A stretch of DNA of 64,000 nucleotides. It comes from Streptomyces sp. NBC_01775. Its GTDB lineage: Bacteria > Actinomycetota > Actinomycetes > Streptomycetales > Streptomycetaceae. Under the pieces are notes generated by a model. That model did no database searches and was not told the DNA's origin. It saw nothing but the letters and a program-made list of their open reading frames with translations. Numbering within the stretch: the stretch's first letter is position 1; each line of letters begins with the position of its first letter. Made by a program: the position numbers and the translations under genes. Location: contig NZ_CP109104.1 of the NCBI RefSeq assembly GCF_035917675.1, positions 7,502,001-7,566,000 of the forward strand. The letters are read 5' to 3'. This document shows, one piece after another, positions 38,868 to 49,059 of this stretch.

Positions 38868-40186
38868 TGCGAAGCAGCGGCAGGAACACCGGCGGAAACC
38901 GCAACGGCAAGCAGGGCGGCGGCCAGAGCGGCGGCGCCCAGGGAGGCCGCGGACAAGGAGCCCGCGGCGGGCAAGGAGCCCCCGGCTCCCGGCAAGGGGC
39001 CCAGAAGGGGCGCCGGGGGACCGGCCAGCCCCGCCCCGAGGAGCGCCGCTACAACCAGCCGGGAGGCGGCCAGGGGGGCGGCCAGGGCGGCGGCAGGCCC
39101 ACGGGCGCCGGGTCCTCCGGGTCCACCGGAGGCACCGGGGGCAAGCCCAGGCCCGAGGGCAGGACGGGAGGCAAGCCGGGCACCGGCCGCCCCGCCGCCG
39201 GACGGCCCGGCACCGGTAAGCCGGGCACGGGCAAGCCCGGTGCGGGCAAGCCCGCCTCCGGCAAGGCACCCGGCGCGGGCAAGCCCGGCGCCAGGGGCGG
39301 CGGCAACGTACGCAAGGACGTGACCAAGAGCGGCGCCCCCAAGGCCCGCTCCCGCAACGCCTCGGCGCCCGCACGCCCCCGCGAGTACGAGGCGCAGATC
39401 GAGGAGCGCAACCGTGCGCGGCACACCAAGCCGCCGGTCAAGCTCCCCAAGACGTTCGGCGAGGTGGAGGGCGAGCGCCTCCAGAAGGTGCTGGCCCGGG
39501 CCGGCATGGGCTCGCGGCGCGCCTGTGAGGACCTGGTCGAGCAGGCCAGGGTCGAGGTCAACGGCGAGGTCATCCTCGAACAGGGCCTGCGCGTGGACCC
39601 CACCAAGGACGAGATCAAGGTCGACGGGCTGACCATCGCGGCCCAGTCCTACGTCTTCTTCGCGCTCAACAAGCCCGCGGGCGTCGTGGCCTCCATGGAG
39701 GACCCGGAGGGCCGCCAGTGCCTGGGCGACTACGTCCAGAACCGGGAGACCCGGCTCTTCCACGTGGGCCGGCTCGACACCGAGACCGAGGGCCTCATCC
39801 TGCTCACCAACCACGGCGAGGTGGCCCACCGCCTCACCCACCCCCGCTACGGCGTCACCAAGACCTACCTCGCCGCCATCCAGGGGCCCCTGCCGCGCGA
39901 CCTGGGCAAGCGGCTGAAGGACGGCATCCGGCTGGAGGACGGGTTCGCGCGGGCCGACCACTTCAAGGTCGTGGAGAACACCGGCAAGAACTACCTGGTC
40001 GAGGTCACCCTGCACGAGGGCCGCAAGCACATCGTGCGCCGGATGCTCGCCGAGGCGGGCTTCCCGGTCGACAAGCTCGTCCGCACCCGCTTCGGCCCCA
40101 TCGCCCTGGGCGACCAGAAGTCCGGCTGGCTGCGCCGTATGACCAACACGGAGGTCGGCATGCTGATGAACGAGGTCGGCCTGTAG
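38867..40186 (+). CDS. RluB/RsuA-family 23S rRNA pseudouridine synthase with Gly/Lys-rich extension
   Basis: 439 residues from ATG 38867. Residues 1-195 are a Gly/Gln/Arg then Gly/Lys/Pro-rich tract (GKPGTGKPGAGKPASGK units), without order. An S4 domain follows, ERLQKVLARAGMGSRRACED near residue 203, then the catalytic domain with HVGRLDTETEGLILLTNHG near 300 (catalytic Asp in RLD) and VEVTLHEGRKHIVRRML near 378. Modifies 23S rRNA; the exact site is not predictable. The extension roughly doubles the usual length of about 240-250 residues. Confidence 0.92.
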   Translation: MRSSGRNTGGNRNGKQGGGQSGGAQGGRGQGARGGQGAPGSRQGAQKGRRGTGQPRPEERRYNQPGGGQGGGQGGGRPTGAGSSGSTGGTGGKPRPEGRTGGKPGTGRPAAGRPGTGKPGTGKPGAGKPASGKAPGAGKPGARGGGNVRKDVTKSGAPKARSRNASAPARPREYEAQIEERNRARHTKPPVKLPKTFGEVEGERLQKVLARAGMGSRRACEDLVEQARVEVNGEVILEQGLRVDPTKDEIKVDGLTIAAQSYVFFALNKPAGVVASMEDPEGRQCLGDYVQNRETRLFHVGRLDTETEGLILLTNHGEVAHRLTHPRYGVTKTYLAAIQGPLPRDLGKRLKDGIRLEDGFARADHFKVVENTGKNYLVEVTLHEGRKHIVRRMLAEAGFPVDKLVRTRFGPIALGDQKSGWLRRMTNTEVGMLMNEVGL

Positions 40187-40223
40187 GGCCGGCCCGTCCG
40201 CGGCGGCGGGGGCAGGGACCGGC

Positions 40224-40544
40224 TCAGGACCATACGGCCAGGGCCAGCGCTCTGCCCTCGTGATCGCGTTCGACCTCCAGCATGCCCGCGACGGCCGAGC
40301 GGTTGATCCGGCCGTAGATCTGGGGCGAGGGCTCCCAGCGCAGCCGGGCGTCCAGCCGGTGCTCGTCGATCATCAGTGTCATGACGGGGCCCACGGCCTC
40401 CCGGAAGCGGGTGTCGGCGATGGCCAGGGCCTGCGACTCGTACGCCGTGCACGGGATGAAGCCGCCCTCCGCCAGCACGCGCGGCGAGTACGGGCGGTCC
40501 GGGGCCAGCAGCCAGTCGTCGAGCGGGACCACATGGAAGATCAT
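40224..40544 (-). CDS. DUF952 domain protein
   Basis: 106 residues from ATG 40544 (GGGAG just before); the open frame to 40646 upstream is not coding. MIFHVVPLDDWLLAPDRPYS, SLAEGGFIPC-like and QIYGRINRSAVAGMLEVERD segments match DUF952, a small fold of unknown function related to ADP-ribosyltransferase-like domains. It is transcribed against the flanking genes. Confidence 0.85.
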   Translation of the reverse strand: MIFHVVPLDDWLLAPDRPYSPRVLAEGGFIPCTAYESQALAIADTRFREAVGPVMTLMIDEHRLDARLRWEPSPQIYGRINRSAVAGMLEVERDHEGRALALAVWS

Positions 40545-40669
40545 GTCTCCCTTGTACCGTCTCACTGGGCGGGCGGCCCGCACATCCGCGCGTGCGCGGT
40601 ACCTACCCTGGCGCGGCAGACAGGCCAGGCAGCGGCGCGGCCACACGGCGGCGCGGAGGGGAGCGACAG

Positions 40670-41041
40670 GTGGCAGGACGAGCGGTACGCGCGGTCCGTG
40701 GAGCCGTCCAGCTGGACCGGGACGAGGCGGAGCACATGAACGAGCGGGTCTCCGAGCTGCTCACCACGGTGCTGGAGCGCAACGCGCTGTCCGCCGACGA
40801 CCTGATCAGCATCTGGTTCACGGCCACCCCCGACCTGCACAGCGACTTTCCCGCGGCGGCGGCCCGCAAGCTGGGCATCGTGGACGTCCCGCTGATCTGC
40901 GCCCAGGAGCTGGAGATCGCGGGCGCGATGCCCCGGGTGGTCCGTATCCTGGCTCACACAGAGACCGAGCTGCCCAGGGCCGCCGTCAACCACGTCTACC
41001 TCGGCGCAGCCGCCGCACTCCGCAAGGACATCGCCCAGTAA
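40670..41041 (+). CDS. Chorismate mutase, AroH class
   Basis: 123 residues from GTG 40670, with AGGGGAG upstream; this length equals the monofunctional AroH trimeric enzyme. AVRGAVQLDRDEAEHMNERV with the active-site Arg of the N-terminus, DLISIWFTATPDLHSDFPAA in the middle, and RVVRILAHTETE near the end. Converts chorismate to prephenate. Overlaps tyrA by one base (TAATG), so the two steps to tyrosine are made together. Confidence 0.93.
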   Translation: MAGRAVRAVRGAVQLDRDEAEHMNERVSELLTTVLERNALSADDLISIWFTATPDLHSDFPAAAARKLGIVDVPLICAQELEIAGAMPRVVRILAHTETELPRAAVNHVYLGAAAALRKDIAQ

Positions 41042-42129
41042 TGCGCACAGCCCTCGTGATCGGCACGGGACTCATCGGCACCTCCGCCGCGCTCGCCCTC
41101 TCGGCGCGCGGCGTGCGGGTCCACCTGGCCGACCGTGACCACGAGCAGGTCCGTACGGCGGCCTCGCTGGGCGCGGGAACCGAGGGCGAGCCGGCGGAGC
41201 CGGTGGACCTGGCGATCGTCGCCGTGCCCCCGGCCCACGTCGCCGCCGCCGTCTGCGACGTCCAGCGGCGCGGCCTGGCCCGGGGGGTCATCGACGTGGG
41301 CAGCGTCAAGGGCGGACCGCGCCGTGAGGTGGCCGAGCGCGGCGGGGACCTGACCACCTACCTGGGCAGTCACCCGATGTCGGGCCGGGAGCAGTCGGGC
41401 CCGCTCGCGGCCACCGCCGACCTGTTCGAGGGCAGGCCGTGGGTGCTCACGCCCACCCCGGGCACCGACACGGAGGTGCTCAACCTCGCGCTGGAGCTGA
41501 TCGCGCTGTGCGGGGCCGTGCCCGTGGTGATGGACGCCGACGCGCACGACAGGGCCGTCGCGCTCGTCTCGCACACCCCGCAGCTGCTCTCCAGCCTGGT
41601 CGCCGCCCGGCTGGAGAACGCCGCCGAGACGGACGTACGGCTGTGCGGGCAGGGCATCCGTGACGTGACCCGGATCGCGGGCTCCGACCCCGCGATGTGG
41701 GTGGACATCCTCTCGGCGAACCCCGGCCCCGTCGCCGACGTCCTCGCCGAGGTCGCCTCCGACCTGGAGGGCACCGTACGGGCGCTGCGGGAGCTGGACT
41801 CGGCCGACGAGTCCAAGCGCACCTCGGGCGCCGGAGGCGTCGAGGCGCTGCTGCGCCGGGGCAACGCGGGCCGGGCCCGGGTCCCGGGCAAGCACGGCCA
41901 GGCACCCACCGCCTACGAGGCGGTGATCGTGCTGATCAGCGACCAGCCCGGGGAGCTGGCGCGGATCTTCGCGGACGCCGGAGTCGCCGGGGTCAACATC
42001 GAGGACGTACGCATCGAGCACGCCACCGGCCAGCAGGCCGGTTATGTGCAGCTCATGGTGGTGCCCGGCGCGGTGCGCCCACTCGAGAAGGCCCTGCGCG
42101 AGCGCGGCTGGTCGCTGCGCCAGCAGTAG
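41041..42129 (+). CDS. tyrA: Prephenate dehydrogenase with C-terminal ACT domain
   Basis: 362 residues. NAD-binding GTGLIGTSAALALSARGV at residues 7-24, prephenate dehydrogenase core with GSHPMSGREQSGP near 110 and DAHDRAVALVSHTPQLLSSL near 165. An ACT domain at the C-terminus (AVIVLISDQPGELARIFADA, residues about 294-313) suggests tyrosine feedback control, as in other ACT-linked dehydrogenases. Confidence 0.95.
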   Translation: MRTALVIGTGLIGTSAALALSARGVRVHLADRDHEQVRTAASLGAGTEGEPAEPVDLAIVAVPPAHVAAAVCDVQRRGLARGVIDVGSVKGGPRREVAERGGDLTTYLGSHPMSGREQSGPLAATADLFEGRPWVLTPTPGTDTEVLNLALELIALCGAVPVVMDADAHDRAVALVSHTPQLLSSLVAARLENAAETDVRLCGQGIRDVTRIAGSDPAMWVDILSANPGPVADVLAEVASDLEGTVRALRELDSADESKRTSGAGGVEALLRRGNAGRARVPGKHGQAPTAYEAVIVLISDQPGELARIFADAGVAGVNIEDVRIEHATGQQAGYVQLMVVPGAVRPLEKALRERGWSLRQQ

Positions 42130-42262
42130 GGCGGACGGGCCCCGTGGGGGAGCCGGTAGCCTTGTGCGGGAGCCCTGCTCGCCGTGGCGGTATTCCCGAG
42201 TTTCCGAGTTTCCACGCGCCGTGCTCCGAGAACCCCGAGATTCACGAAAGGTGCCCACCACC

Positions 42263-43009
42263 GTGTCTGCAACCCCGGCAGCAGTGATTGTCGCCATCGA
42301 CGGCCCCTCCGGCACGGGCAAGTCCAGCACCTCCAAGGCCGTCGCGGCCCGCCTGGGGCTGCGCTACCTCGACACCGGCGCGCAGTACCGCGCGATGACC
42401 TGGTGGATGCTGAGCAACGGCATCGACGTGAACGACCCGGGCGAGATCGCCGCTGCCGCGGGCAAGCCCGTCATCGTCTCCGGCACCGATCCGCAGGCCC
42501 CCGCCATCTCCGCCGACGGCGCCGACGCCTCGGCTCCCATCCGCTCCGAGGAGGTCACGGCCGCCGTCAGCGCCGTCAGCGCGGTGCCCGAGGTCCGGGC
42601 CCTCATCACCGAGCTCCAGCGGACCATCGCCGCCGGGACGGACCTGCCCGAGGGCGCGGTGGCGGGCATCGTCGTCGAGGGCCGCGACATCGGCACAACC
42701 GTGCTGCCCGACGCCGACCTGAAGGTCTTCCTCACCGCCTCGCCCGAGGCGCGCGCCGCCCGCCGCAGCGGGGAGCTGAAGGCCACCGACGGCGAGGCCA
42801 CCGCCGACCTGGCCACCACCCAGCAGGCGCTGACCGAGCGCGACAAGGCCGACTCCAGCCGGAAGACCTCGCCCCTGAAGAAGGCCGACGACGCCGTCGA
42901 GGTGGACACCACCGAGCTGACCCTGGAGCAGGTCATCGAGTGCGTGGTCACCCTCGTCGAGAAGGCGGCGGCGGACAAGGCCGGGCGGATGGAGAAGGCT
43001 GCCAGGTGA
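42263..43009 (+). CDS. cmk: Cytidylate kinase
   Basis: 248 residues from GTG 42263; GTG 42251 is another candidate. Phosphorylates CMP and dCMP. P-loop AIDGPSGTGKSSTSKAVAAR at residues about 10-29, LDTGAQYRAMTWW near 39, VVEGRDIGTTVLPDADLKVF near 137, ARAARRSGEL and DSSRKTSPL downstream; all are family signatures. Confidence 0.95.
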   Translation: MSATPAAVIVAIDGPSGTGKSSTSKAVAARLGLRYLDTGAQYRAMTWWMLSNGIDVNDPGEIAAAAGKPVIVSGTDPQAPAISADGADASAPIRSEEVTAAVSAVSAVPEVRALITELQRTIAAGTDLPEGAVAGIVVEGRDIGTTVLPDADLKVFLTASPEARAARRSGELKATDGEATADLATTQQALTERDKADSSRKTSPLKKADDAVEVDTTELTLEQVIECVVTLVEKAAADKAGRMEKAAR

Positions 43010-43692
43010 CAGATTCCGACTCCGTCCCCGGCGAGCGGGGAGCCACGGTCGGGCGCCGTATCGGCATCGGGCTCATGTACGGCATGTGGAAGCCTCGCGT
43101 GCTGGGTGCCTGGCGGATGCCGCCGAGCGGGCCCGTCATCCTCGCGGTCAACCATTCGCACAACATCGACGGACCCATGCTGATGGGTACGGCGCCCCGG
43201 CCGGTGCACTTCCTGATCAAGCAGGAGGCGTTCATCGGCCCGCTGGATCCGTTCCTGCGCGGCATCGGCCAGCTCAAGGTCGACCGCAGCTCCGCCGACC
43301 GCACGGCCATAGGCAACGCGCTGGGCGTGCTGGAGCGCGGCGGAGTGCTCGGCATCTTTCCCGAAGGCACGCGGGGCGAGGGCGACTTCGCCTCCCTGCG
43401 CTCGGGCCTCGCCTACTTCGCGCTCCGCTCGGGCGCACCCGTCGTGCCCGTCGCGGTGCTGGGCAGCGCGGAGCGCTCCAGCCGGGTGATACGGGCACTG
43501 CCGCCGCTGCGCAGCCGGGTCGACGTGGTCTTCGGTGACCCCTTCACCGTCGGCGACGGGAGCGGGCGCCGCACCAGGAAGGCCCTGGACGAGGCGACGG
43601 TGCAGCTCCAGGAGCGGCTCACCGGGCATCTGAGCGAGGCCAGGCGGCTCACGGGCAGGCCCACCGGCGCGGGCGCCGAGGCCGGCGGCTGA
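43006..43692 (+). CDS. 1-acylglycerol-3-phosphate acyltransferase-like protein (PlsC family)
   Basis: 228 residues; GTG overlaps the cmk stop (GTGA). PlsC/LPLAT acyltransferase: NHSHNID near residue 49 provides the HX4D catalytic motif, and FPEGTRGEG near 119 is the glycerophosphate-binding motif. Transfers an acyl group to lysophosphatidic acid or a related acceptor at the membrane face. Fixed position between cmk and der is common in actinobacteria. Confidence 0.92.
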   Translation: MTDSDSVPGERGATVGRRIGIGLMYGMWKPRVLGAWRMPPSGPVILAVNHSHNIDGPMLMGTAPRPVHFLIKQEAFIGPLDPFLRGIGQLKVDRSSADRTAIGNALGVLERGGVLGIFPEGTRGEGDFASLRSGLAYFALRSGAPVVPVAVLGSAERSSRVIRALPPLRSRVDVVFGDPFTVGDGSGRRTRKALDEATVQLQERLTGHLSEARRLTGRPTGAGAEAGG

Positions 43693-43780
43693 ACCGGCCG
43701 CCCACGGCCGGTCCGGGCACCGCAGGGCCGAAGGCCGCACCCACCCCAGACCTGAACGCAGAATGACAGGACGAGACGTC

Positions 43781-45256
43781 ATGAACGACCAGATGCACCC
43801 CGCCGACGACGGCCACGAGCACGGGCACGGTGAGCTGGGTGACGCCGAGTTCGCCGAGTTCATGGAGCTGGCGGCGGAAGAAGGCTTCGACCCGGAGGAC
43901 GTGGAGGGCGCGCTCGGCGAGGCCGGGCACGGGCCGCTGCCCGTCCTCGCGGTCGTCGGCCGCCCGAATGTCGGCAAGTCGACGCTGGTGAACCGCATCA
44001 TCGGCCGCCGCGAAGCCGTTGTCGAGGACCGCCCCGGCGTCACCCGGGACCGGGTCACCTACGAGGCGGAGTGGGCGGGCCGCCGCTTCAAGCTGGTGGA
44101 TACCGGGGGCTGGGAGCAGGACGTGCTCGGCATCGACGCGTCCGTCGCGGCACAGGCGGAGTTCGCCGTCGAGGCGGCCGACGCCGTCATCTTCGTCGTG
44201 GACGCCACCGTCGGCGCGACCGACACCGACGAGGCCGTCGTCAAGCTGTTGCGCCGCGCGGGCAAGCCCGTGGTGCTGTGCGCCAACAAGGTCGACGGCC
44301 CCTCCGGCGAGGCCGACGCCACCTACTTGTGGGCGCTCGGCCTCGGCGAGCCGCACCCCGTCTCGGCGCTGCACGGGCGCGGCACCGGCGACATGCTGGA
44401 CGAGGTCCTCAAGTCCCTCCCGGAGGCGCCGGAGCAGTCCTTCGGTGCCGTGCTGGGCGGTCCCCGCCGGGTCGCGCTCATCGGCCGCCCCAACGTCGGC
44501 AAGTCCTCGCTGCTGAACAAGGTGGCGGGCGAGGACCGCGTCGTGGTCGACGAGACGGCGGGCACCACCCGCGACCCGGTCGACGAGCTGATCGAACTCG
44601 GCGGCAAGACCTGGAAGTTCGTCGACACGGCGGGCATCAGGCGGCGCGTCCACATGACCGAGGGCGCCGACTACTACGCCTCGCTGCGCACGGCAGCCGC
44701 GCTGGAGAAGGCCGAGGTCGCGGTGGTGCTGGTCGACGTGAGCGAGTCGATCAGCGTTCAGGACCTGCGCATCATCACCATGGCCGTCGATTCGGGCCGC
44801 GCGGTGGTGCTGGCCTACAACAAGTGGGACACGCTGGATGAGGAGCGCCGCTTCTACCTGGAGCGGGAGATCGAGCGCGACCTCGTACAGGTGCGCTGGG
44901 CACCCCGGGTCAACGTCTCGGCGCGCACCGGGCGGCACATGGAGAAGCTGGTCCCCGCGATCGAAACCGCGCTGGCAGGCTGGGAGACGCGGGTGCCGAC
45001 GGGGAAGCTGAACTCCTTCCTCGGCGAGATCGTCGCCTCGCACCCGCACCCGGTGAGGGGAGGCAAGCAGCCGCGCATCCTCTTCGGCACCCAGGCGGGC
45101 ACCAAGCCGCCCCGGTTCGTGCTGTTCGCCTCGGGCTTCCTGGAGGCCGGATACCGCCGCTTCGTGGAGCGGCGGCTGCGCGAGGAGTTCGGCTTCGAGG
45201 GCACCCCGATCCAGATCTCGGTGCGGGTGCGGGAGAAGCGCGGACGCAAGAAGTAG
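43781..45256 (+). CDS. der: Ribosome-assembly GTPase Der (EngA)
   Basis: 491 residues from ATG 43781; an in-frame ATG at 43763 has no better ribosome site. Tandem GTPase domains: G1 motifs [16 protein letters not shown] near residue 59 and [16 protein letters not shown] near 232, G3 DTGG and DTAG, G4 NKVD and NKWD. A KH-like domain closes the protein. The first 55 residues are His/Asp/Glu-rich (DDGHEHGHG). Essential for 50S subunit maturation in other bacteria. Confidence 0.95.
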   Translation: MNDQMHPADDGHEHGHGELGDAEFAEFMELAAEEGFDPEDVEGALGEAGHGPLPVLAVVGRPNVGKSTLVNRIIGRREAVVEDRPGVTRDRVTYEAEWAGRRFKLVDTGGWEQDVLGIDASVAAQAEFAVEAADAVIFVVDATVGATDTDEAVVKLLRRAGKPVVLCANKVDGPSGEADATYLWALGLGEPHPVSALHGRGTGDMLDEVLKSLPEAPEQSFGAVLGGPRRVALIGRPNVGKSSLLNKVAGEDRVVVDETAGTTRDPVDELIELGGKTWKFVDTAGIRRRVHMTEGADYYASLRTAAALEKAEVAVVLVDVSESISVQDLRIITMAVDSGRAVVLAYNKWDTLDEERRFYLEREIERDLVQVRWAPRVNVSARTGRHMEKLVPAIETALAGWETRVPTGKLNSFLGEIVASHPHPVRGGKQPRILFGTQAGTKPPRFVLFASGFLEAGYRRFVERRLREEFGFEGTPIQISVRVREKRGRKK

Positions 45257-45298
45257 GCGCCGAAGCGGGGCCCCGGCGGCGGCCGTTGCCCCGGCCCC

Positions 45299-45685
45299 TC
45301 AGTGGTGGCCGTTGCGCGGGGCCGGGGGGAGCGCGGGGACGTGCCAGGAAGAGGTGTGCCAGGAGGCCGCCGACGGCTCGTGGCCGCCCCAGGCGCCCGT
45401 CCCCGTGCCGTGCACCGTGCCGAACCCCTCGAAGCGCAGTTCCTCCTCGCCCGAACGGTCGCCGGGCAGGGCCTTGAAGAGCCTGCGCCACTCGGCGTAG
45501 AGGGAGTCGTAGATGGGGGTGCCCGAGCCGTCGGGCGAGGCACCTCGCGGGGGCCGCATACCGGGGATCTGGCCCTGGTTGAGGTGGATGTTCTGGGCGC
45601 GGAGAGGTTCGTAAGGCTGCACGACTGCCCAACGAACCGGCGGCGCGGCGGATGCGGCCCCGTGCGTCGAATGACCTGATCGCAC
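45299..45685 (-). CDS. Conserved-looking protein of unknown function
   Basis: 128 residues if read from GTG 45685; a GTG at 45622 is possible and no clear ribosome site distinguishes them. Residues 22-85 read as normal protein (QPYEPLRAQNIHLNQGQIPG, then TPIYDSLYAEWRRLFKALPG). The C-terminus is His/Trp/Pro-rich. No family recognised. Composition and codon use favour a gene; no export signal. Confidence 0.6.
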   Translation of the reverse strand: MRSGHSTHGAASAAPPVRWAVVQPYEPLRAQNIHLNQGQIPGMRPPRGASPDGSGTPIYDSLYAEWRRLFKALPGDRSGEEELRFEGFGTVHGTGTGAWGGHEPSAASWHTSSWHVPALPPAPRNGHH

Positions 45686-45763
45686 AGTCCGCCGCGCGTT
45701 CGCGAAGTGGCCCCTGTGTGCCGCCCCGCCGCCGGTCCGACGTCGCTTCGGGGCCGGTGCGGC

Positions 45764-46639
45764 TCAGGTGCCGGCGAGCGGCATCGCGGCGGCCACCAGC
45801 ACGCCACGGGTCGCCGCCTTCTCCAGCGCCTCGCGCAGCAGGTCCTCGCGGGGCTGCTGGCCGATGGAGCCGGCGGGCGCCGCGTAGACCATCACCGTGT
45901 GGCTCTTGGCCGCCGCCATGCGATAGCCGTCGGTGACCGCGAGCGGCTGGTGCGCCTGCCACCACGCGACGGGCTGCCCGCCGGGTCCGGGCGGGGGCTG
46001 GAGGATGGCGTGGAGCTGTCCCATGGCGAGCAGCACCGACCAGCCGGCGACCGGCGAGGGGCGGCGCGCGACATCCGTGACGGGCATGAAGCCCTGCTCG
46101 ATCAGCAGCGGCAGGAAGTCGTCACCGGGCCCCTCGGAGCCGGGGCGCGCGATCGGGCCCGTGGGCTCGACGACGATGGCCGGGTACAGGGAGTCCTGGA
46201 TGAGGACCTGGCCGCAGGTGACGCCCAGGACCGCCTGACGCGGCCCGGATTCGGCCGTGGCGGGCGCGGGGGACGCGGCCGGTGCGGGGGGTGCGATCGG
46301 AGTGGCCGGCGCCAGGGACGGGGCGGCGGAGGGGGCGGGAACCTGTGCGGCTCCGTTCGCTTCGTTTGCCGCGATGGTGCGTACGGCCCCCTGGAGCTGG
46401 TCCTCGGAGACGGTCACCACCTGGGAGGGGATGCAGGTGGCGTGGGCGAAGGCGAGGACGGCCGTCTCCTCGCCGACGAACAGCACGGTGCTGGTCCGCT
46501 CCTGGCTGGTGTGGCCCGGGGTGCGGCACGAGGTGCAGTCGTAGTTTCCCGGGGCGTTCTCTCCGGCGAGCAGCCTGTCGGCTTCTGCTTCACCGATCTC
46601 GGCGCGTACGGCGTCGCTGACATCGAGCATGGGGGACAC
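45764..46639 (-). CDS. Protein of unknown function with CxxC/His metal-site candidate
   Basis: 291 residues from 46639; ATG 46627 is a second option. Residues 30-50 contain CTSCRTPGH (a possible zinc site), then VLFVGEETAVLAFAHATCIP; a Pro/Ala linker separates this from a C-terminal domain (VLGVTCGQVLIQDSLYPAIV, WSVLLAMGQLHAILQPPPGP) that could be enzymatic. No named family recognised; I have seen similar ORFs annotated as hypothetical in streptomycetes. No signal peptide, so cytosolic. Confidence 0.7.
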   Translation of the reverse strand: MSPMLDVSDAVRAEIGEAEADRLLAGENAPGNYDCTSCRTPGHTSQERTSTVLFVGEETAVLAFAHATCIPSQVVTVSEDQLQGAVRTIAANEANGAAQVPAPSAAPSLAPATPIAPPAPAASPAPATAESGPRQAVLGVTCGQVLIQDSLYPAIVVEPTGPIARPGSEGPGDDFLPLLIEQGFMPVTDVARRPSPVAGWSVLLAMGQLHAILQPPPGPGGQPVAWWQAHQPLAVTDGYRMAAAKSHTVMVYAAPAGSIGQQPREDLLREALEKAATRGVLVAAAMPLAGT

Positions 46640-47716
<1,077 letters not shown>

Positions 47717-47721
47717 CCCGT

Positions 47722-47797
47722 GAACCCATGGGTCTGCGAGCCCGTGGGTCTGCGAGTTCGTGAATCCGCGAGTTCGTGAGTCCGCGAACCCGCGAGG
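47722..47797 (+). repeat. 16-bp tandem repeat, about 4.75 copies
   Basis: Units at 47722, 47738, 47754, 47770 and a partial at 47786. Pattern gagttcgtgagtccgc and diverged variants (gaacccatgggtctgc). No spacer is present between copies. It lies just after the Rpf-LysM stop. Confidence 0.75.
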
Positions 47798-47803
47798 CAT
47801 CAG

Positions 47804-47837
47804 CGGCCCCGTCAGGTCACAGCGCCTGGCGGGGCCG
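47804..47837. terminator. Probable terminator after the Rpf-LysM gene
   Basis: A 13-bp stem with one mismatch (47804-47816 with 47825-47837) and an 8-base loop. No T-run. Confidence 0.6.
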
Positions 47838-48030
47838 TCGCCGTTCGCCCGCTTCACCGCTGAAGACCACCGCACCCCTGCCCGGCTCGTAGACCGCCGT
47901 GGTGGCCCCGTCGGGCGGCGGGGTGGGCGCGGGCAGCCGCTGCTCCTGCCCGCCAGTGTGCGGGTCCGTCGCGAGGGCGCGGGCCAGCTCAAGACGGCGC
48001 AGCGTGGCCGTGTCCAGCCCGGCGACGGGC
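47818..48030 (-). pseudogene. 3' remnant of an unidentified minus-strand gene
   Basis: On the minus strand a frame with good composition ends at TGA 47818: GLDTATLRRLELARALATDP, then PDGATTAVYEPGRGAVVFSG. No start codon with ribosome site precedes it, and the frame loses protein-like character near 48030. The RRLELARALATDP string recalls the region after the signature motif of LivG/LivF ABC ATPases, but what follows does not, so the gene is not identified. Confidence 0.35.
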
Positions 48031-48049
48031 TTCGCCGAGGTGCTCCAGC

Positions 48050-49059
48050 TCGAACAGGCGCAGCGCCGGGGCCCGCGCCTACTTCGACCGGCTCAACGCC
48101 CGGGGCGGCCTCAACGGCCGCAAGGTGGAGGTCGTCACCTGTGACGACGGCGGCAGCGGCGTGGGCAGCAAGGAGTGTGTACAGCGGCTGCTGGACAAGG
48201 ACCCAGCGAAGCGGGTGTTCGCGCTCGTCGCCGGAGCCTCGCTGGATTACGCGGGCGCCAAGCGGGTCTCCGAGGCGGGGGTGCGGGACATCGGCGGCCG
48301 GCCCGTCGGTCCCGCGTACGACACCTATCCGCATCTGTACGGCATCTACGGCAGTCTCGCGCCGCGCGACGGACGGCGGCCCGGCTGGGGCGGGAAGGTG
48401 CACGGCGGCACCGAGGTCTACCGCTGTTTCAAGCGGGAGCAGGGGGCGAGCAAGGCCGCCGTCGTCTCCTACGACCAGTCCGCTTCGACGGGTTACGCCA
48501 GGCTTGTCACGCGGGGCCTGAAGGAGGAGGGTTATGACGTGATCGAGGAGCAGGGCGACTTCGCGCTGCCGAACTTCCGCGCCGTCGCCGCCGATCTGCG
48601 CGCGCAGAAGGTCGATCTCGTCACCTTCGACGCCATGGAAACCCACGGCAACGCGCAGTTGTGCGAGGCGATCGACGGGGCCCGGGGTGCGGCTGACCGC
48701 CAAGGTCACCAACAGGAAGGCGATGAAGCGCACGGAAGCCGGCCGCGAGCGGCTCTCCCCGCGGCAGTTCGAAGGGTGGGCCGCGGCGATGTGGTTCAGC
48801 GACGCGGCGAAATCGTGCGGCGACCGGCTCACCCGTCCGTGTGTGGAGCGCTTCATGGAGAGGGGCAGGCCCTATGCGACGCGCGGACTGCTGCTTCCCG
48901 TGACCTTCGGGCACCGTGCCCGACCGCCGAAGGAGCGGCGCACCTGTCTGTCCGTCGCGCGCTGGCGGGACGGCAAGGGCCGGCAGGGGCCGACAGGGGC
49001 AGAGTCGCGACATGACGGACACCTGCTTCACCGTGCCGCAAATCGGCTACCGCCCCTGA
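48050..49059 (+). pseudogene. Decayed ABC-transporter substrate-binding protein gene (type 1 periplasmic-binding fold)
   Basis: Coding pieces lie in three frames. Frame A (about 48070-48690): AYFDRLNARGGLNGRKVEVV, then VTCDDGGSG, RVFALVAGASLDYAG and SKAAVVSYDQSASTGYARLV, typical of branched-chain amino-acid-binding-like proteins. Frame B (48687-48990): FEGWAAAMWFSDAAKSCGDR, then VERFMERGRPYATRGLLLP. Frame C (about 49000-49059): DMTDTCFTVPQIGYRP and a stop. At least two frameshifts separate them, and the start of the gene with its signal peptide is missing. The region between A and B also looks shortened. Sequencing error could explain one frameshift but not the missing 5' end. Confidence 0.75.

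Noticed and set aside
47722..47797. CRISPR array
   Set aside because: Units are contiguous, without spacers, and no cas genes are near.
47899..48144. 81-residue open frame on plus before the binding-protein remnant
   Set aside because: Low-complexity Ser/Arg/Gly composition; does not continue into the recognisable frame.
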